Positions 35,171-43,970 of a stretch of 64,000 bases of DNA are shown in pieces (position 1 is the stretch's first letter; every line of letters starts with the position of its first letter). Below the pieces are notes generated by a model that was not told the DNA's origin, searched no databases, and worked only from the letters and a program-made list of their open reading frames with translations. The stretch is from Thermocatellispora tengchongensis (GTDB taxonomy: Bacteria > Actinomycetota > Actinomycetes > Streptosporangiales > Streptosporangiaceae): NCBI RefSeq assembly GCF_014202315.1, contig NZ_JACHGN010000024.1:62001-126000 (forward strand), in the 5' to 3' direction. Position numbers and translations under genes: made by a program.

Positions 35171-35616
35171 CGGTTTCCCGCGTGTCCTTGCGCGGTCGCG
35201 TGATGCTTTCTGCGGCTGACCCACCCGCCACCCCCCGCCCTACCGGGCGGGCCCCTCAGGCCCGCTGCGGTGACGGTCAGGGCAGGGGGTGCTGGAAGTG
35301 ACCTTCGGCCGCTACACGAAGGACCCAGGAGGCGCCGCGAGCCTTTTGGCGCAAGCCCATGGCGCATGGGCGCGTTCGACAGGTTGGGTGAATCGGCGGT
35401 GTGCTGAGGCTGGCCGAGTGATCAAGACCCCCTGAGGCCGAACCCGCGCCTGCTGTGTGCTTGATTGTCGCGTTTTGGTGTCGATGATGCCCGGCCCACG
35501 TGTGACGATGACATGCAGTAACAACACTCCGGTCTCTTTGCGGCTGCTGGTGATGACTCGTGTCCGGGTGCCTTCGATCCGCCTCCACGTGTTGTCACCA
35601 CCTCACGCCGGGTCTT
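35171..35616. other. Region with no recognised gene
   Basis: Lower GC and mixed codon signal. A plus-strand open stretch of 48 codons (about 35289-35435) ends in a stop but has no ribosome site or family I recognise. Nothing else is supported until the operator at 35617. Confidence 0.5.
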
Positions 35617-35633
35617 GGTTGACGGTGTCAACC
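35617..35633. promoter_or_regulatory. Operator copy 1 for the adjacent TetR protein
   Basis: GGTTGAC-GGT-GTCAACC, perfect 7-3-7 palindrome, 17 bases upstream of the tetR start. The same site occurs twice at 38460-38508 in front of the MMPL gene. Confidence 0.8.
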
Positions 35634-35650
35634 TGGCGGTAGCATGAGGC

Positions 35651-36253
35651 GTGGCCACGAGCACCAGGGACGCGTTGATCGCTGCCGCGACCGATCTTCT
35701 CGACGTCGGCGGGGTTGACGGTGTGACGCTTCGTGAGGTCGGGAATCGGGCCGGTGTCTCGCACAATGCTCCGTACAAGCACTTCGCGGACAAGGAGATG
35801 TTGCTGGCGGCTGTCGCCGCGCGGGAGCTCGATCATTTGCGTGAGGTGATGGTCACGGCGCAGGCCGAGGGGGTCGCGGCGGAGGAGGTTCTGCGGCGGG
35901 CCTTGCGGGAGTATGTCGCGTGGGCGCTGGAGCGGCCGGCTCGGTTCGCGCTCGTGTTCGGGCGGTGGAGTCACCACAGTGAGACGTTGGGGTCTTCCGC
36001 GGCGGCGGCTTGGGACGTGCTGGTCGCGGCGACCGCGGCCGCGCAGCGGGCCGGAGGGCTGCCGGGTGATGATCCTGAGCGGATGGCGGCTTTGTTGCGT
36101 GCGGCCGCTCATGGGGCCGTCGAGTTGGCCCTTACCGGGCATCTGGCCGCTGACGGGAAGGGCAAGGTCGCGCCGGACGAGCTGGTCGAGGATCTGTTCG
36201 GGTATCTGCGGGTCAGTGCGAGGGTGGCGGCGGGGAGTTCTTCTTGCACCTGA
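35651..36253 (+). CDS. TetR/AcrR family repressor of the MMPL exporter
   Basis: 200 residues. The N-terminal HTH is TRDALIAAATDLLDVGGVDGVTLREVGNRAGVSHNAPYKHFADKEMLL; the ligand domain resembles TetR_C_33-type members (YVAWALERPARFALVFGRW). GTG start. The palindrome in its own promoter and two copies before the MMPL gene make it the likely repressor of both, turning on efflux when it binds a ligand. The MMPL gene converges on it with 15 bp between the stops. Confidence 0.9.
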   Translation: MATSTRDALIAAATDLLDVGGVDGVTLREVGNRAGVSHNAPYKHFADKEMLLAAVAARELDHLREVMVTAQAEGVAAEEVLRRALREYVAWALERPARFALVFGRWSHHSETLGSSAAAAWDVLVAATAAAQRAGGLPGDDPERMAALLRAAAHGAVELALTGHLAADGKGKVAPDELVEDLFGYLRVSARVAAGSSSCT

Positions 36254-36268
36254 GGTGAGGTGGGGCGG

Positions 36269-38434
36269 TCAGCGGGCGGGGGCGGGGGCCGGGTCGGAGT
36301 GGTCCTCTTCGGACAGGCCGACTCGGTCGTGCAGGCGGCGTAGCGGGCTGGGGAGCCACCAGTTCCGGTCGCCGAGCAGTCGCATCGTCGCCGGGACCAG
36401 GATGGTGCGTACGAGCGTGGCGTCTACGACCAGGGCCACCGTCATGCCGACTCCGATGGTCGTCAGTACGAGGCCGCTTGACGTCAGCCCCATGGTGGCC
36501 AGCACCACGCCGAGCAGTACGGCGGCGCTGGTGATGATCGAGCCCGTACGCTGCAGGCCGGTCGCCACCGAACGGGCGTTGTCGCCGGTGGCGAGATACT
36601 CCTCGCGGATCCGGCTGACCAGGAACAGCTCGTAGTCCGTCGCCAGGCCGAAGATGATCAATAGGACGATCATCAGGTTGCCGAGGTCCGTGGTTCCCGC
36701 CGGAGTGAAGCCGAGCAGGGGGGCCAGTGCGCCGTCCTGGATGCCCCAGATCATGACCCCGGCCGAGGCGCCGAGCGAGAGGAACGCGGCGAGCAGTGCC
36801 TTGATCGGCAGGATGAGCGAGCCGAAGGCGCAGAACAGCACGACGAAGGTCAGGGCCGCCACGAAGAGCAGGGCCAGGGGCGCGGAGGTGACCAGTGCCT
36901 CGACGTTGTCGACGGTCGCCGCCGGCTGGCCGCCGACCAGTACCTCGCCGGCTCCCCGTGGCTCCGGCAGGGCCCGGATCTCCCGGACGAGCTGCAGGTT
37001 CACGTCGGTGTCCGGTTCGCCGATGACGCCGACCCGTACGTGGCCGACATCCCCGCTCGTGCGGAACACCTCCGCGCCGAACGCTCCGGGCAGGCGGGCG
37101 AGATCGGCCGCGTAGCGGTCCAGCTCGGTACGGGCGACGTCCCCGGAGACCGCGACGTCCACGTAGTACTTCCCCCGCGAGGCGAACTCCTCGTCGAGGA
37201 TCTTCACGACCATGAGGTCATCGCTGCCCGGCGGCAGGTAGCGATGGTTGACGGTGCCCGGCTGCAGCGAGGCCAGGGGCGCGCCGGCCACGAGCAGCAC
37301 GGCGCCCACCGCGAGCAGCCAGGCGAGGGGACGTCGCATGACCACGGCGGCGATGCCCGCCCAGCGCCCGCCGGCGGCCGCTGTCCGTCGCCCCGGCAGG
37401 CGCAGGGCGTCCACCCGGCGGCCGAGGACGGCGAGGAGCGCGGGGAGCACCACGAGCGCAGCCAGTACGTCCACCAGCACGATCGCGATCCCGCCCCACC
37501 CGATCGAGCGAAGTGCGGCGGTCGGGAAGAAGAGCATGCCGGAGAAAGCGATGGCGATGAGGACACCGGAGAAGGCGACGGTCGGGCCGGCGGTGGCGAC
37601 GGTCTTCGTGAGCGCGTCGGGGACGTCGCGTCCGCGGGCCAGCTCCTCGCGGAAGCGGTTGACCACGAACAGCCCGTAGTCGATCGCGAGGCCCAGGCCG
37701 AGCAGTGTGGCGATGTTGAGCGCGAAGATCGACACGTCGGTGACGTAGGTGACCGCGCGGAGCAGGGCCATCGCCCCGAGAATGGCGATGACGCCGGTCA
37801 GCAGCGGCAGCAGGCCCGCCACCACGCCGCGCAGCAGGACGATCAGGAGCACGATGAGCACGGGCATGGCGATGAGCTCGGCGCGGGTGAGGTCGCTCGC
37901 CGCGGCGGTGTTGAGCTGGTCGAGGCCGGCGAGCCCGCCGCCGAGGTAGGTGTCGAGTCCCTCGACGCGCAGGGCGCCGGACACGGCCTGGAAGTTGGCC
38001 AGGCGCTCCGCCTCGGTCTCTCCCGCGACGGTCAGCTCGACGGCGGTCGCCGTGCGGTCCCGAGAGACGAGTTCGGCGCGCTTGCCGGCGGTCAGGCCCG
38101 GTGTCCAGTAGCTCACCACCTCGCTCACCCGGGACGGCGGGATCGCCCCGAGCGCGGCGTTCACGACGTCGGCGAAGGCCGGGTCGTCCACCTTCAGGTC
38201 GCCGCCCTGGGCGCGGTACACCACGACGGCATCGACCGCGTCCTGCCGGCCGAACTCGCGCTCGATCAGAGCGGCCGCCCGCGCCGCCTCGGAGGCGGGA
38301 TTGTCATAGCCGCCGCCACCGAGCGCCGAGAAGACGCCGGCTCCCCACACGCCTGCCAGGACCGTGAGCACGGCAGTCGCGACGAGTACGAGCCGGCGGC
38401 GCTCGCGGACGAACCGTCCGAGGACAACGAACAT
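36269..38434 (-). CDS. MMPL family RND-type transporter
   Basis: 721 residues, two halves each with a large loop and about six helices. Conserved Asp-Tyr pairs of the MMPL proton relay are in GLAIDYGLFVVNRFREE (first half) and GLATDYELFLVSRIREEY (second half). Such proteins export lipids or drugs in actinomycetes. The start ATG at 38434 has GAGG seven bases upstream. Control by the TetR at 35.65 kb is inferred from shared operators. Confidence 0.92.
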   Translation of the reverse strand: MFVVLGRFVRERRRLVLVATAVLTVLAGVWGAGVFSALGGGGYDNPASEAARAAALIEREFGRQDAVDAVVVYRAQGGDLKVDDPAFADVVNAALGAIPPSRVSEVVSYWTPGLTAGKRAELVSRDRTATAVELTVAGETEAERLANFQAVSGALRVEGLDTYLGGGLAGLDQLNTAAASDLTRAELIAMPVLIVLLIVLLRGVVAGLLPLLTGVIAILGAMALLRAVTYVTDVSIFALNIATLLGLGLAIDYGLFVVNRFREELARGRDVPDALTKTVATAGPTVAFSGVLIAIAFSGMLFFPTAALRSIGWGGIAIVLVDVLAALVVLPALLAVLGRRVDALRLPGRRTAAAGGRWAGIAAVVMRRPLAWLLAVGAVLLVAGAPLASLQPGTVNHRYLPPGSDDLMVVKILDEEFASRGKYYVDVAVSGDVARTELDRYAADLARLPGAFGAEVFRTSGDVGHVRVGVIGEPDTDVNLQLVREIRALPEPRGAGEVLVGGQPAATVDNVEALVTSAPLALLFVAALTFVVLFCAFGSLILPIKALLAAFLSLGASAGVMIWGIQDGALAPLLGFTPAGTTDLGNLMIVLLIIFGLATDYELFLVSRIREEYLATGDNARSVATGLQRTGSIITSAAVLLGVVLATMGLTSSGLVLTTIGVGMTVALVVDATLVRTILVPATMRLLGDRNWWLPSPLRRLHDRVGLSEEDHSDPAPAPAR

Positions 38435-38459
38435 GACATCGCCTCTGCGAAAGAGATCC

Positions 38460-38508
38460 GCTAGGTTGACGGCGTCAACCTAGCCCGGCCGGTTGACGAT
38501 GTCAACCG
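38460..38508. promoter_or_regulatory. Tandem TetR operators before the MMPL gene
   Basis: Site A GCTAGGTTGAC-GGC-GTCAACCTAGC (38460-38484, 11-bp arms) and site B CGGTTGAC-GAT-GTCAACCG (38490-38508, 8-bp arms). Both contain the same 7-bp half-site as the tetR promoter. Site A is 26 bp upstream of the MMPL start codon. Confidence 0.8.
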
Positions 38509-38652
38509 CAGGTGGGGGGACCTGTGGAGAGGCCGCTTGGTATGGGACGGCTGTCCGGGGGGAGGTGGGCGATCATGTTCAGGAGGCGGTCGATCAGGCG
38601 GGGCGTCTGCCTTCTGGGCATGAGGGGAGGCGCCGGTGCTCTCTGGGCGCGG

Positions 38653-39246
38653 TCACCAACTGTCCCAGCCGTGCCAGCCGTACCAAGGTCCGCCCAGGTG
38701 ACGGTAGCTGTCGTCGAGAGTCTCCTCGGGCCGGCCCTTGGGGAGGTAGACGAAGCCGGTGTTGGTCTCGATGGCCCATTCTCTGGACGACAACGTGGCG
38801 CCGCCGCGGAAGTGCACGCCGGACGCGGTCTCGTACCGGTATGCCCAGCACATGTAGTACAGGCCCACCCAGCGGCATGAATCGATGGGTTTGTCCTCGG
38901 TGAGGCTCGCGGTCTTGGCGAAGGTCTCCAGGCTCGGCTTGGAGATCGCGAATCGCACCCGGAACGGGGCGTCGGTGAGGAGGGCGAGCACGGTCACCGG
39001 AACGAGGAACCAGGGGAGGAACCAGCGCTACAAGCGTTCCACGAGGGAGGGGGCGCCTTTGAGGTCGGCCACCACGATCCGGATGAACCAGATGATGACC
39101 AGCGGCCCCACGACGAAGATCGCGAACAGGGTCATCTCGATGTCGTACCAGTAGGGCACGCTGGCCCAGTACAGGATGACGCAGGTCGCGGTGACGGCGG
39201 CCGTCATGAAGAGCCACCCGGGGGGTTTGGTGAGCACGACGGCCAC
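38653..39246 (-). pseudogene. Membrane protein gene interrupted by an in-frame amber codon
   Basis: Read from GTG at 39246, the frame gives 72 residues with two membrane helices (WLFMTAAVTATCVILYWASVPYWY, LFAIFVVGPLVIIWFIRIVVA) to ...GAPSLVERL, then TAG (39028-39030). The same frame continues unbroken as RWFLPWFLVPVTVLALLTDAPFRVRF, a third helix, then a soluble, Trp/Tyr-rich domain of about 100 residues ending GWHGWDSW. The second part lacks a ribosome site of its own. So a single 197-codon gene has been split by a nonsense mutation, a sequencing error, or read-through. The protein is not recognised. Confidence 0.7.
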
Positions 39247-39347
39247 CCTAGCGATCAGCCGGGTCCAGGCGTGGTCGGCCTGGACCCGGTGGGCCGGCCC
39301 CGGCCGGCTTCTGGTCAGGTCCTAGTCCATCGCCGGCCGGCTTCTGG

Positions 39348-41057
39348 TCAGGACCTGGTCCATCGCTGGGTGGCCTGGCCGTTGCAGGTGGCGACGGTCA
39401 CGGCGGAGGTGTTGCCGGTGCCGGTGGCCGTCAGGCAGAGGTTGTTGGCGGCACTGGTGACCGTGCCGTTGGAGTTGAAGATCCACTGCTGGTTGCTGTT
39501 GCCGTGGCAGTCCCACAGTTGTACGCGGGTGCCCGAGCCGGCGTTCGTCGGGGAGTCCAGGCACTTGCCCAGGGTCTGGAGTCTGTTGGAGCTGTAGGCG
39601 AAGCGCTGGTTGGGGTTGTTGTGGCAGTCGTAGATCTGGAGCTGGGTGCCGTTGGCGGTGGCGCTGTCGGGGGAGTCGACGCAGCGGCCGGACGCCTCGT
39701 TGCGCAGGCGGAACTCGGTCGTGGCGGTCGGGGAGACGGTGGGTGTCACCGTGGGGGTGACGGTGGGGGTGACGGTCGGCGTGGCTGTGGGGCTGGAGTC
39801 GCCCAGCGTCGGGGTCTGCCAGTCGCGCCACTCGGACAGGTTGCCGCTCGCCCGGGACGAGATCCGCATCGTGCCGGGAGCGTTGCCCGTGTTCAACAGG
39901 AACTTCTGGATGCTCTGCTGCAACGGGGTCCGCCATTCGGACCTGCTGGCGCAGTGGTTGCCGTCCTGGACGTCGGACCAGTAGGTGATGTTCTGGCCCG
40001 CGCCGAGCGCCTTGTAGACCTCCGCGCCGGCGAGGGCCGCCACGCTGGCGGACCTGGGGCCGAGGTTGGTGATGTGGGGATTGTCCATGATGAACAGTCC
40101 CCGCGGCGCGATCATGGCGACTGTCTGATGCGTGTCCACCGGCAGCCTGGCCGGGCTGCCGGTGAAGGAGCCGAACGCGTCGCCCAGCCACGGCTGCTCG
40201 CCGTACGCGCTGCTCAGGCTCTGGGCGCCTTCACCGGGGATCCCGCGGAAGATGGGGACGCCCGCGCTGCCCGACTCGATGGGCATGGTCAGCGCGATGC
40301 GCTGGTCGAACGCGCCGGTCACGAAGGCGCCCTTGCCGAACCGCGAGCATCCCGTGACGCCGGTCGCGTCCGCCTTGAGGATGCCGCCGCCCGACTGCTC
40401 GATGACGTCGATGATCCGGCTCACCCCCCAGGCCCAGGCGACCAGCAGCCCGGTGCTGCTGGAGGAGCCGTAGATGCTGTAGAACGCGCCCTGCTTGTTG
40501 GTGCGGGGCGTGCCCTCGCGGCCGACGGCGTACGGGTCGTAGTTGATGACGGCGGCGCCGGCCGCCTTGATCGCGGCGGTGTCGGCCCCGAAGCCGCCCA
40601 GCACGACGACGGCGGGGAAAGGTCCGTTGCCGCTCGGCAGGTCCACGCTCGCCGAGAAGCTGGAGCTCCTGCCGTTGTGCGACACGTTCACGCTGATGCC
40701 GGTACGCGAGACCGTCCCCGTGACGTTCGACGGCTTCGCCGGCTTCTCGCCGTAGACGAACTTCTCCGCCAGCTTCTTGATCTCTTGCCGCCGGCACCGC
40801 CACTCGGACTTCGTGGAGATGCGCGTGCCGTCCAGTTTCCTGAACGGGTCGGGGAGCCTGGAGTTGGTGGGCAGGGATCCCGCGTCGGGCAGGCCGGGCA
40901 CCGGGCAGTCGGCGCCCTCGTCCTCGACACCGGCCGCGAAGGGCGCGGCGGCCTCGGCGTCTCCTGTCGTCAGCGCTCCAGCGACCGCGAGCGTCGCCGC
41001 GGCCCCCAGCGCGACGACCGCCGTGCGGATCTTAGAGCGGCCCGAGCTGATGATCAC
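39348..41057 (-). CDS. Secreted CE15 glucuronoyl esterase with CBM13
   Basis: 569 residues. A signal peptide (KIRTAVVALGAAATLAVAGALTTGDAEAA) is followed by the CE15 catalytic domain, which cleaves ester links between lignin and glucuronoxylan. Its triad is visible: Ser238 in GCSRFGK, Glu261 in PIESGS, His368 in DGNHCAS. A Pro/Thr linker (422-446) leads to a ricin-type beta-trefoil CBM13 (448-569) with the three QxW repeats (NQRFAY, NQQWIF, TQRWTR). GTG at 41057 has AAGGAG seven bases upstream. Role in plant biomass breakdown. Confidence 0.92.
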   Translation of the reverse strand: MIISSGRSKIRTAVVALGAAATLAVAGALTTGDAEAAAPFAAGVEDEGADCPVPGLPDAGSLPTNSRLPDPFRKLDGTRISTKSEWRCRRQEIKKLAEKFVYGEKPAKPSNVTGTVSRTGISVNVSHNGRSSSFSASVDLPSGNGPFPAVVVLGGFGADTAAIKAAGAAVINYDPYAVGREGTPRTNKQGAFYSIYGSSSSTGLLVAWAWGVSRIIDVIEQSGGGILKADATGVTGCSRFGKGAFVTGAFDQRIALTMPIESGSAGVPIFRGIPGEGAQSLSSAYGEQPWLGDAFGSFTGSPARLPVDTHQTVAMIAPRGLFIMDNPHITNLGPRSASVAALAGAEVYKALGAGQNITYWSDVQDGNHCASRSEWRTPLQQSIQKFLLNTGNAPGTMRISSRASGNLSEWRDWQTPTLGDSSPTATPTVTPTVTPTVTPTVSPTATTEFRLRNEASGRCVDSPDSATANGTQLQIYDCHNNPNQRFAYSSNRLQTLGKCLDSPTNAGSGTRVQLWDCHGNSNQQWIFNSNGTVTSAANNLCLTATGTGNTSAVTVATCNGQATQRWTRS

Positions 41058-41189
41058 TGAGCCTCTCCTTCCGGGTGGGTGATGGAAGCGACCGCCGACC
41101 GGCGATCGGCGGGACGGGCTGTTCACCGCGCGGAGGTCCAGCCGCTGATCAGTCTGAGAAGCCGCTCCGAAATGTGTCAAGAATGCATT

Positions 41190-41263
41190 GAAACGTTTCG
41201 AGAGCGGCAGCGTTTGCACTCTGCTGACCAGCCGCGATACATGGGAGGCTGACGAAAGTTTCG
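41190..41263. promoter_or_regulatory. LacI-type operators before the CE15 gene
   Basis: GAAACGTTTC (41190-41199, perfect) and CGAAAGTTTCG (41253-41263, perfect around one base). Both resemble LacI-family sites that repress polysaccharide genes; the first lies 133 bp before the gene start. The cognate regulator is not adjacent. Confidence 0.6.
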
Positions 41264-41315
41264 AAGGTTGGGGTGAGTGAGGGGGGAGGCCACCCGGTCG
41301 GTCGGCGGGGGGGCG

Positions 41316-41456
41316 TCAGGGCTCTACGGGGCCCTCGTCGATCCGGTGCACCATGGTCCAGGTGGCGCCGCACCCGCAGCGGTACTCCTCGATCAGGTCG
41401 CCGTTCTCGCTGACGGCCATACCCTGGCGGACGCGGACGTGGACGTGCTTGCTCAT
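41316..41456 (-). CDS. Small protein with Cys-Gly-Cys motif
   Basis: 46 residues: a basic start (SKHVHVRVRQGMAV) and CGCGATWTMVHRIDEG. The gap of one residue between the cysteines could hold a metal with other ligands. ATG at 41456 has GGAAGG four bases upstream. No family recognised; a short stand-alone gene between the esterase and gvpK. Confidence 0.55.
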   Translation of the reverse strand: MSKHVHVRVRQGMAVSENGDLIEEYRCGCGATWTMVHRIDEGPVEP

Positions 41457-41722
41457 GGGGCCTTCCTTGCCGGCCGGGCGGGGACCACCCGGCGAGTGAG
41501 CTGGGCGGATGATTAACAATACGTGACCGAAGACGGGGGTTCCGGCGGCACGCGCCCGGCCGGCTCGAAAAAGCCGTCCCTGACCGGGGGAGTGGCCGGA
41601 CCTGCGGATGCCGTGGACGAGCGGGGTGTGCTCCGTACCGGAGATCGGGTGCAGGTCACAGGGGGGCGCCGCGGACGCCTCTCCGCTGCCTCAGGCGTCG
41701 GTTCGGCGGATCGTGAGGGCGG

Positions 41723-42013
41723 TCAGTCCTTGGGCAGGAGGGTGCCGAGGGGGCCGAGGTCGAGGTTCAGGTCGGAGGGGGACAGGTCGAAGCGGGCGCA
41801 CAGGTCGGTCATGGCCTCCTCCAGACGCATCAGCGTCAGGCCGACGGCCTCCAGTTGCTCGTCGGTGAGGTCGCCTTGGTCCATGCGGCGGACGCACTGG
41901 CGCTCCACGAGCTGGCGGATCAGTTCGACCAGGGTGAGCACCAGGCGGCTGAGGTCGCGTTCCACCGCTTCGGGGTCGGTTCTCAGGCGCCAGGCGCGTT
42001 CCGGCTCGCTCAT
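41723..42013 (-). CDS. gvpK: Gas vesicle protein K
   Basis: 96 residues. The all-helical GvpK fold is seen in DLSRLVLTLVELIRQLVERQCVRRMDQGDLTDEQLEAVGLTLMRLEEAMTDLC and the C-terminal DLNLDLGPLGTLL. Needed for vesicle assembly. Its ATG overlaps the gvpS stop (TGATG). Last gene of the operon. Confidence 0.93.
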   Translation of the reverse strand: MSEPERAWRLRTDPEAVERDLSRLVLTLVELIRQLVERQCVRRMDQGDLTDEQLEAVGLTLMRLEEAMTDLCARFDLSPSDLNLDLGPLGTLLPKD

Positions 42014-42225
42014 CACGGCTCCGACCGTACGGACATGATCACTGCGCGCAGCGAGATGCGTACGAGGTCGATGTCGGCGATCGACAGGACGATGTCGCCC
42101 GACAGCACGACGCCACCGGCCAGCAGGCGATCGAGCAGGTCCACCAGCGCGACGCGCTCGGCCGGTAGCCGGTCCTCGGCGGCGAGGCGGGAGCCTCTCG
42201 GTTCAACGCGCGACGGAGTCGTCAT
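42013..42225 (-). CDS. gvpS: Gas vesicle GvpA/J-family protein (GvpS-type)
   Basis: 70 residues. The GvpA-like core is RVALVDLLDRLLAGGVVLSGDIVLSIADIDLVRISLRAVIMSV. Its position between gvpL and gvpK matches gvpS in Streptomyces gvp clusters. It overlaps gvpL by 23 bp. Confidence 0.85.
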   Translation of the reverse strand: MTTPSRVEPRGSRLAAEDRLPAERVALVDLLDRLLAGGVVLSGDIVLSIADIDLVRISLRAVIMSVRSEP

Positions 42226-42994
42226 GGGCGGCCTCGCCGGGCAGGGCGGTGAAGGAGTACGGGGCCCACGGGCCGGTGATCTCCACCTCCAGGTCCGTCA
42301 TGTCGCGGGCGAGCGCCGCGAACTCCCGTTCGCGTGCGCTGTCCACCAGGTACGCGCCGTTGAGCACCATCGGCTCCTCCCGGCCCGACAGCTTCGGGTC
42401 CTGCACCCGGTGCCGGGTGGAGGCGGCGGCGATGCCGGTCAGGGCGTCGTGCAGCTTCTCGGCCTGGGCGGCGGCGGTGCGCCACATCTCCTCCCGGCCG
42501 CGCAGGGCGGTGCGGCGGCGTTGCAGGTACGCCCGCCCCGGGCTCGTCCCCGGCCCCGTCTCCGGCTCGGGGGCGGCCGGCTGGGCCGGGACCTGGACGG
42601 CGTACGCCTTGACGCCCCACTCCCGCCGATCCGCGACGCGGGCGAGCACGGTGAGGAAGTCGGAGTGGCGCTCGCGGAGCAGCTCGCGTACCTGGGCGTC
42701 GTCGTGGTAGACGGTCACGAGCCGCACCGGCGCGGTGGGCGCCGAGCGCGCCACGGCCTCGACGATGCGGTGGTGGGCGCGGGCGGTCTCCTCCAGCCAG
42801 GCCAGGTCCTCCATCGAGCGGCGCAGCGGCTCCTCGCCGAACTCCGTCAGCGGCACGTCGCTGACGTACGCCGTCAGCTCGCCCTCCTCGATCACGCGCA
42901 CCGGCCGGGACGCCACCCCGGTCAGGTCGTCCAGGCACAGGCGGGGGGCGCCGCGCGTCACCGCGTACAGGTAGACGCCGTGCTCACCGGTCAT
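42203..42994 (-). CDS. gvpL: Gas vesicle GvpL/GvpF family protein
   Basis: 263 residues. Typical features: GVYLYAVTRGAP, the glutamate-rich central helices, DFLTVLARVADRREWGVKAYAVQVP and a C-terminal ...DLEVEITGPWAPYSFTALP that marks the family. Thought to bind GvpA during assembly. Overlaps gvpJ by 11 bp. Confidence 0.9.
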   Translation of the reverse strand: MTGEHGVYLYAVTRGAPRLCLDDLTGVASRPVRVIEEGELTAYVSDVPLTEFGEEPLRRSMEDLAWLEETARAHHRIVEAVARSAPTAPVRLVTVYHDDAQVRELLRERHSDFLTVLARVADRREWGVKAYAVQVPAQPAAPEPETGPGTSPGRAYLQRRRTALRGREEMWRTAAAQAEKLHDALTGIAAASTRHRVQDPKLSGREEPMVLNGAYLVDSAREREFAALARDMTDLEVEITGPWAPYSFTALPGEAAHDDSVAR

Positions 42995-43403
42995 GGCGCT
43001 CGTCCACCTCCTCCTCCTCCTGGACGCGCCCCTGCCGCTCCTCGCGGGCGCTCTCCTCCGGGGCGCGCAGGGCCAGGGCGTCCTCCATGGCGGCGAGGCG
43101 GCGGCGGAGTCTGCGGTTCTCCGCGTCCAGCTCGCGGTTCGCGCCGGTGAGCCACGGGTCGTGCTCCCACCAGTCGATGCCCATCTCGCGCGCGGTGTCC
43201 ACCGACGCGATCAGCAGCCGGAGCTTGATCGTCAGCAGCTCGATGTCCAGCAGGTTCACCCGGATGTCCCCGGCGATCACCACGCCGCGGTCCAGCACGC
43301 GCTCCAGGATGTCGCCCAGGTTGGCCGACTCGCGCTGCGCCGGCGCGCCCGGGATGGACGAGCGGCGTACCGGTGTGCCGCCAGGCCAGGCCGGGCCGCT
43401 CAC
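42984..43403 (-). CDS. gvpJ: Gas vesicle protein J (long GvpA-family)
   Basis: 139 residues. GvpA-type core (NLGDILERVLDRGVVIAGDIRVNLLDIELLTIKLRLLIASVDTAREMGIDWW) with a charged C-terminal helix (LDAENRRLRRRLAAMEDAL, then EEEEEVDERHDR). Long forms of this kind are called GvpJ in actinomycetes. GTG start inside the gvpO stop. Confidence 0.87.
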   Translation of the reverse strand: MSGPAWPGGTPVRRSSIPGAPAQRESANLGDILERVLDRGVVIAGDIRVNLLDIELLTIKLRLLIASVDTAREMGIDWWEHDPWLTGANRELDAENRRLRRRLAAMEDALALRAPEESAREERQGRVQEEEEVDERHDR

Positions 43404-43702
43404 CGGTATCCCTCGGAAGCCTCGGCGCTGCTGCGCTTGTAGCGGCGCACCCGGCGGTAGGACACCAGCTCGCCGTCCAGGTCCAGCTCGGCCTCGTACA
43501 GCGCCAGGATGTCGCCGGACGACGGGATGCGCCGGTCCTCCGTCACCTCGACCCCCACCAGCCAGCCGGTCTCGGTGGGCTGCACCAGGGTGACCCCCTC
43601 GACCTCCTTGCCGGTCAGGCCGGCGATGTGCCGGGACCCGGCCCCGCCCGCGTCGGCCGCGGTCAGCTCCCCGGCCCGCTGCGCCTGTTCCTCTTCGATC
43701 AC
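43400..43702 (-). CDS. gvpO: Gas vesicle protein O
   Basis: 100 residues. Conserved GvpO core: GLTGKEVEGVTLVQPTETGWLVGVEVTEDRRIPSSGDILALYEAELDLDGELVSYRRVRRYKR. GTG start at 43702 inside the last copy of a triplicated ribosome-site repeat. Confidence 0.92.
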   Translation of the reverse strand: MIEEEQAQRAGELTAADAGGAGSRHIAGLTGKEVEGVTLVQPTETGWLVGVEVTEDRRIPSSGDILALYEAELDLDGELVSYRRVRRYKRSSAEASEGYR

Positions 43703-43766
43703 GTCCTCATCCCTCGCAGTATCACGTCCCGCGTCCCTCGCGGCATCACGTCTGCATTCCTCGCAG
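43697..43766. repeat. Triplicated 23-24 bp translation-start repeat at the gvpG-gvpO junction
   Basis: Read on the minus strand, three tandem units of the form TGCGAGGRATGMRGACGTGAT (43744-43766, 43720-43743, 43697-43719). The first ends gvpG; the last supplies the ribosome site and GTG start of gvpO; the middle one is a spare copy, so the gap between the genes grew by duplication. Confidence 0.75.
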
Positions 43767-43967
43767 AACCCGGTTGACCGCCTCGGCCTCCTCCTCGGCG
43801 GAGATCCGGCCGGCGGCCCTGGCCTGCTCGATCTCCTCCAGCCGGCGGCGGACCGCCGCCGGGTCGCGCAGCTCGCGCTCGACCTGCTCCTGCAGCAGCT
43901 CGCCCAGCTTGATCACGCCGCGGATCGGGGCGAGCGGGAAGCCGAGGATCATCGTCATCAGGCCCAT
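43746..43967 (-). CDS. gvpG: Gas vesicle protein G
   Basis: 73 residues. LGFPLAPIRGVIKLGELLQEQVERELRDPAAVRRRLEEIEQARAAGRISAEEEAEAVNRVL is diagnostic. ATG start three bases after the gvpF stop; its 3' end is inside the triplicated repeat. Confidence 0.93.
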   Translation of the reverse strand: MGLMTMILGFPLAPIRGVIKLGELLQEQVERELRDPAAVRRRLEEIEQARAAGRISAEEEAEAVNRVLRGMQT

Positions 43968-43970
43968 TCG

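Noticed and set aside
35457-35642. 61-codon frame between the tRNA operon and tetR
   Set aside because: No ribosome site, no family; the tetR operator lies inside it.
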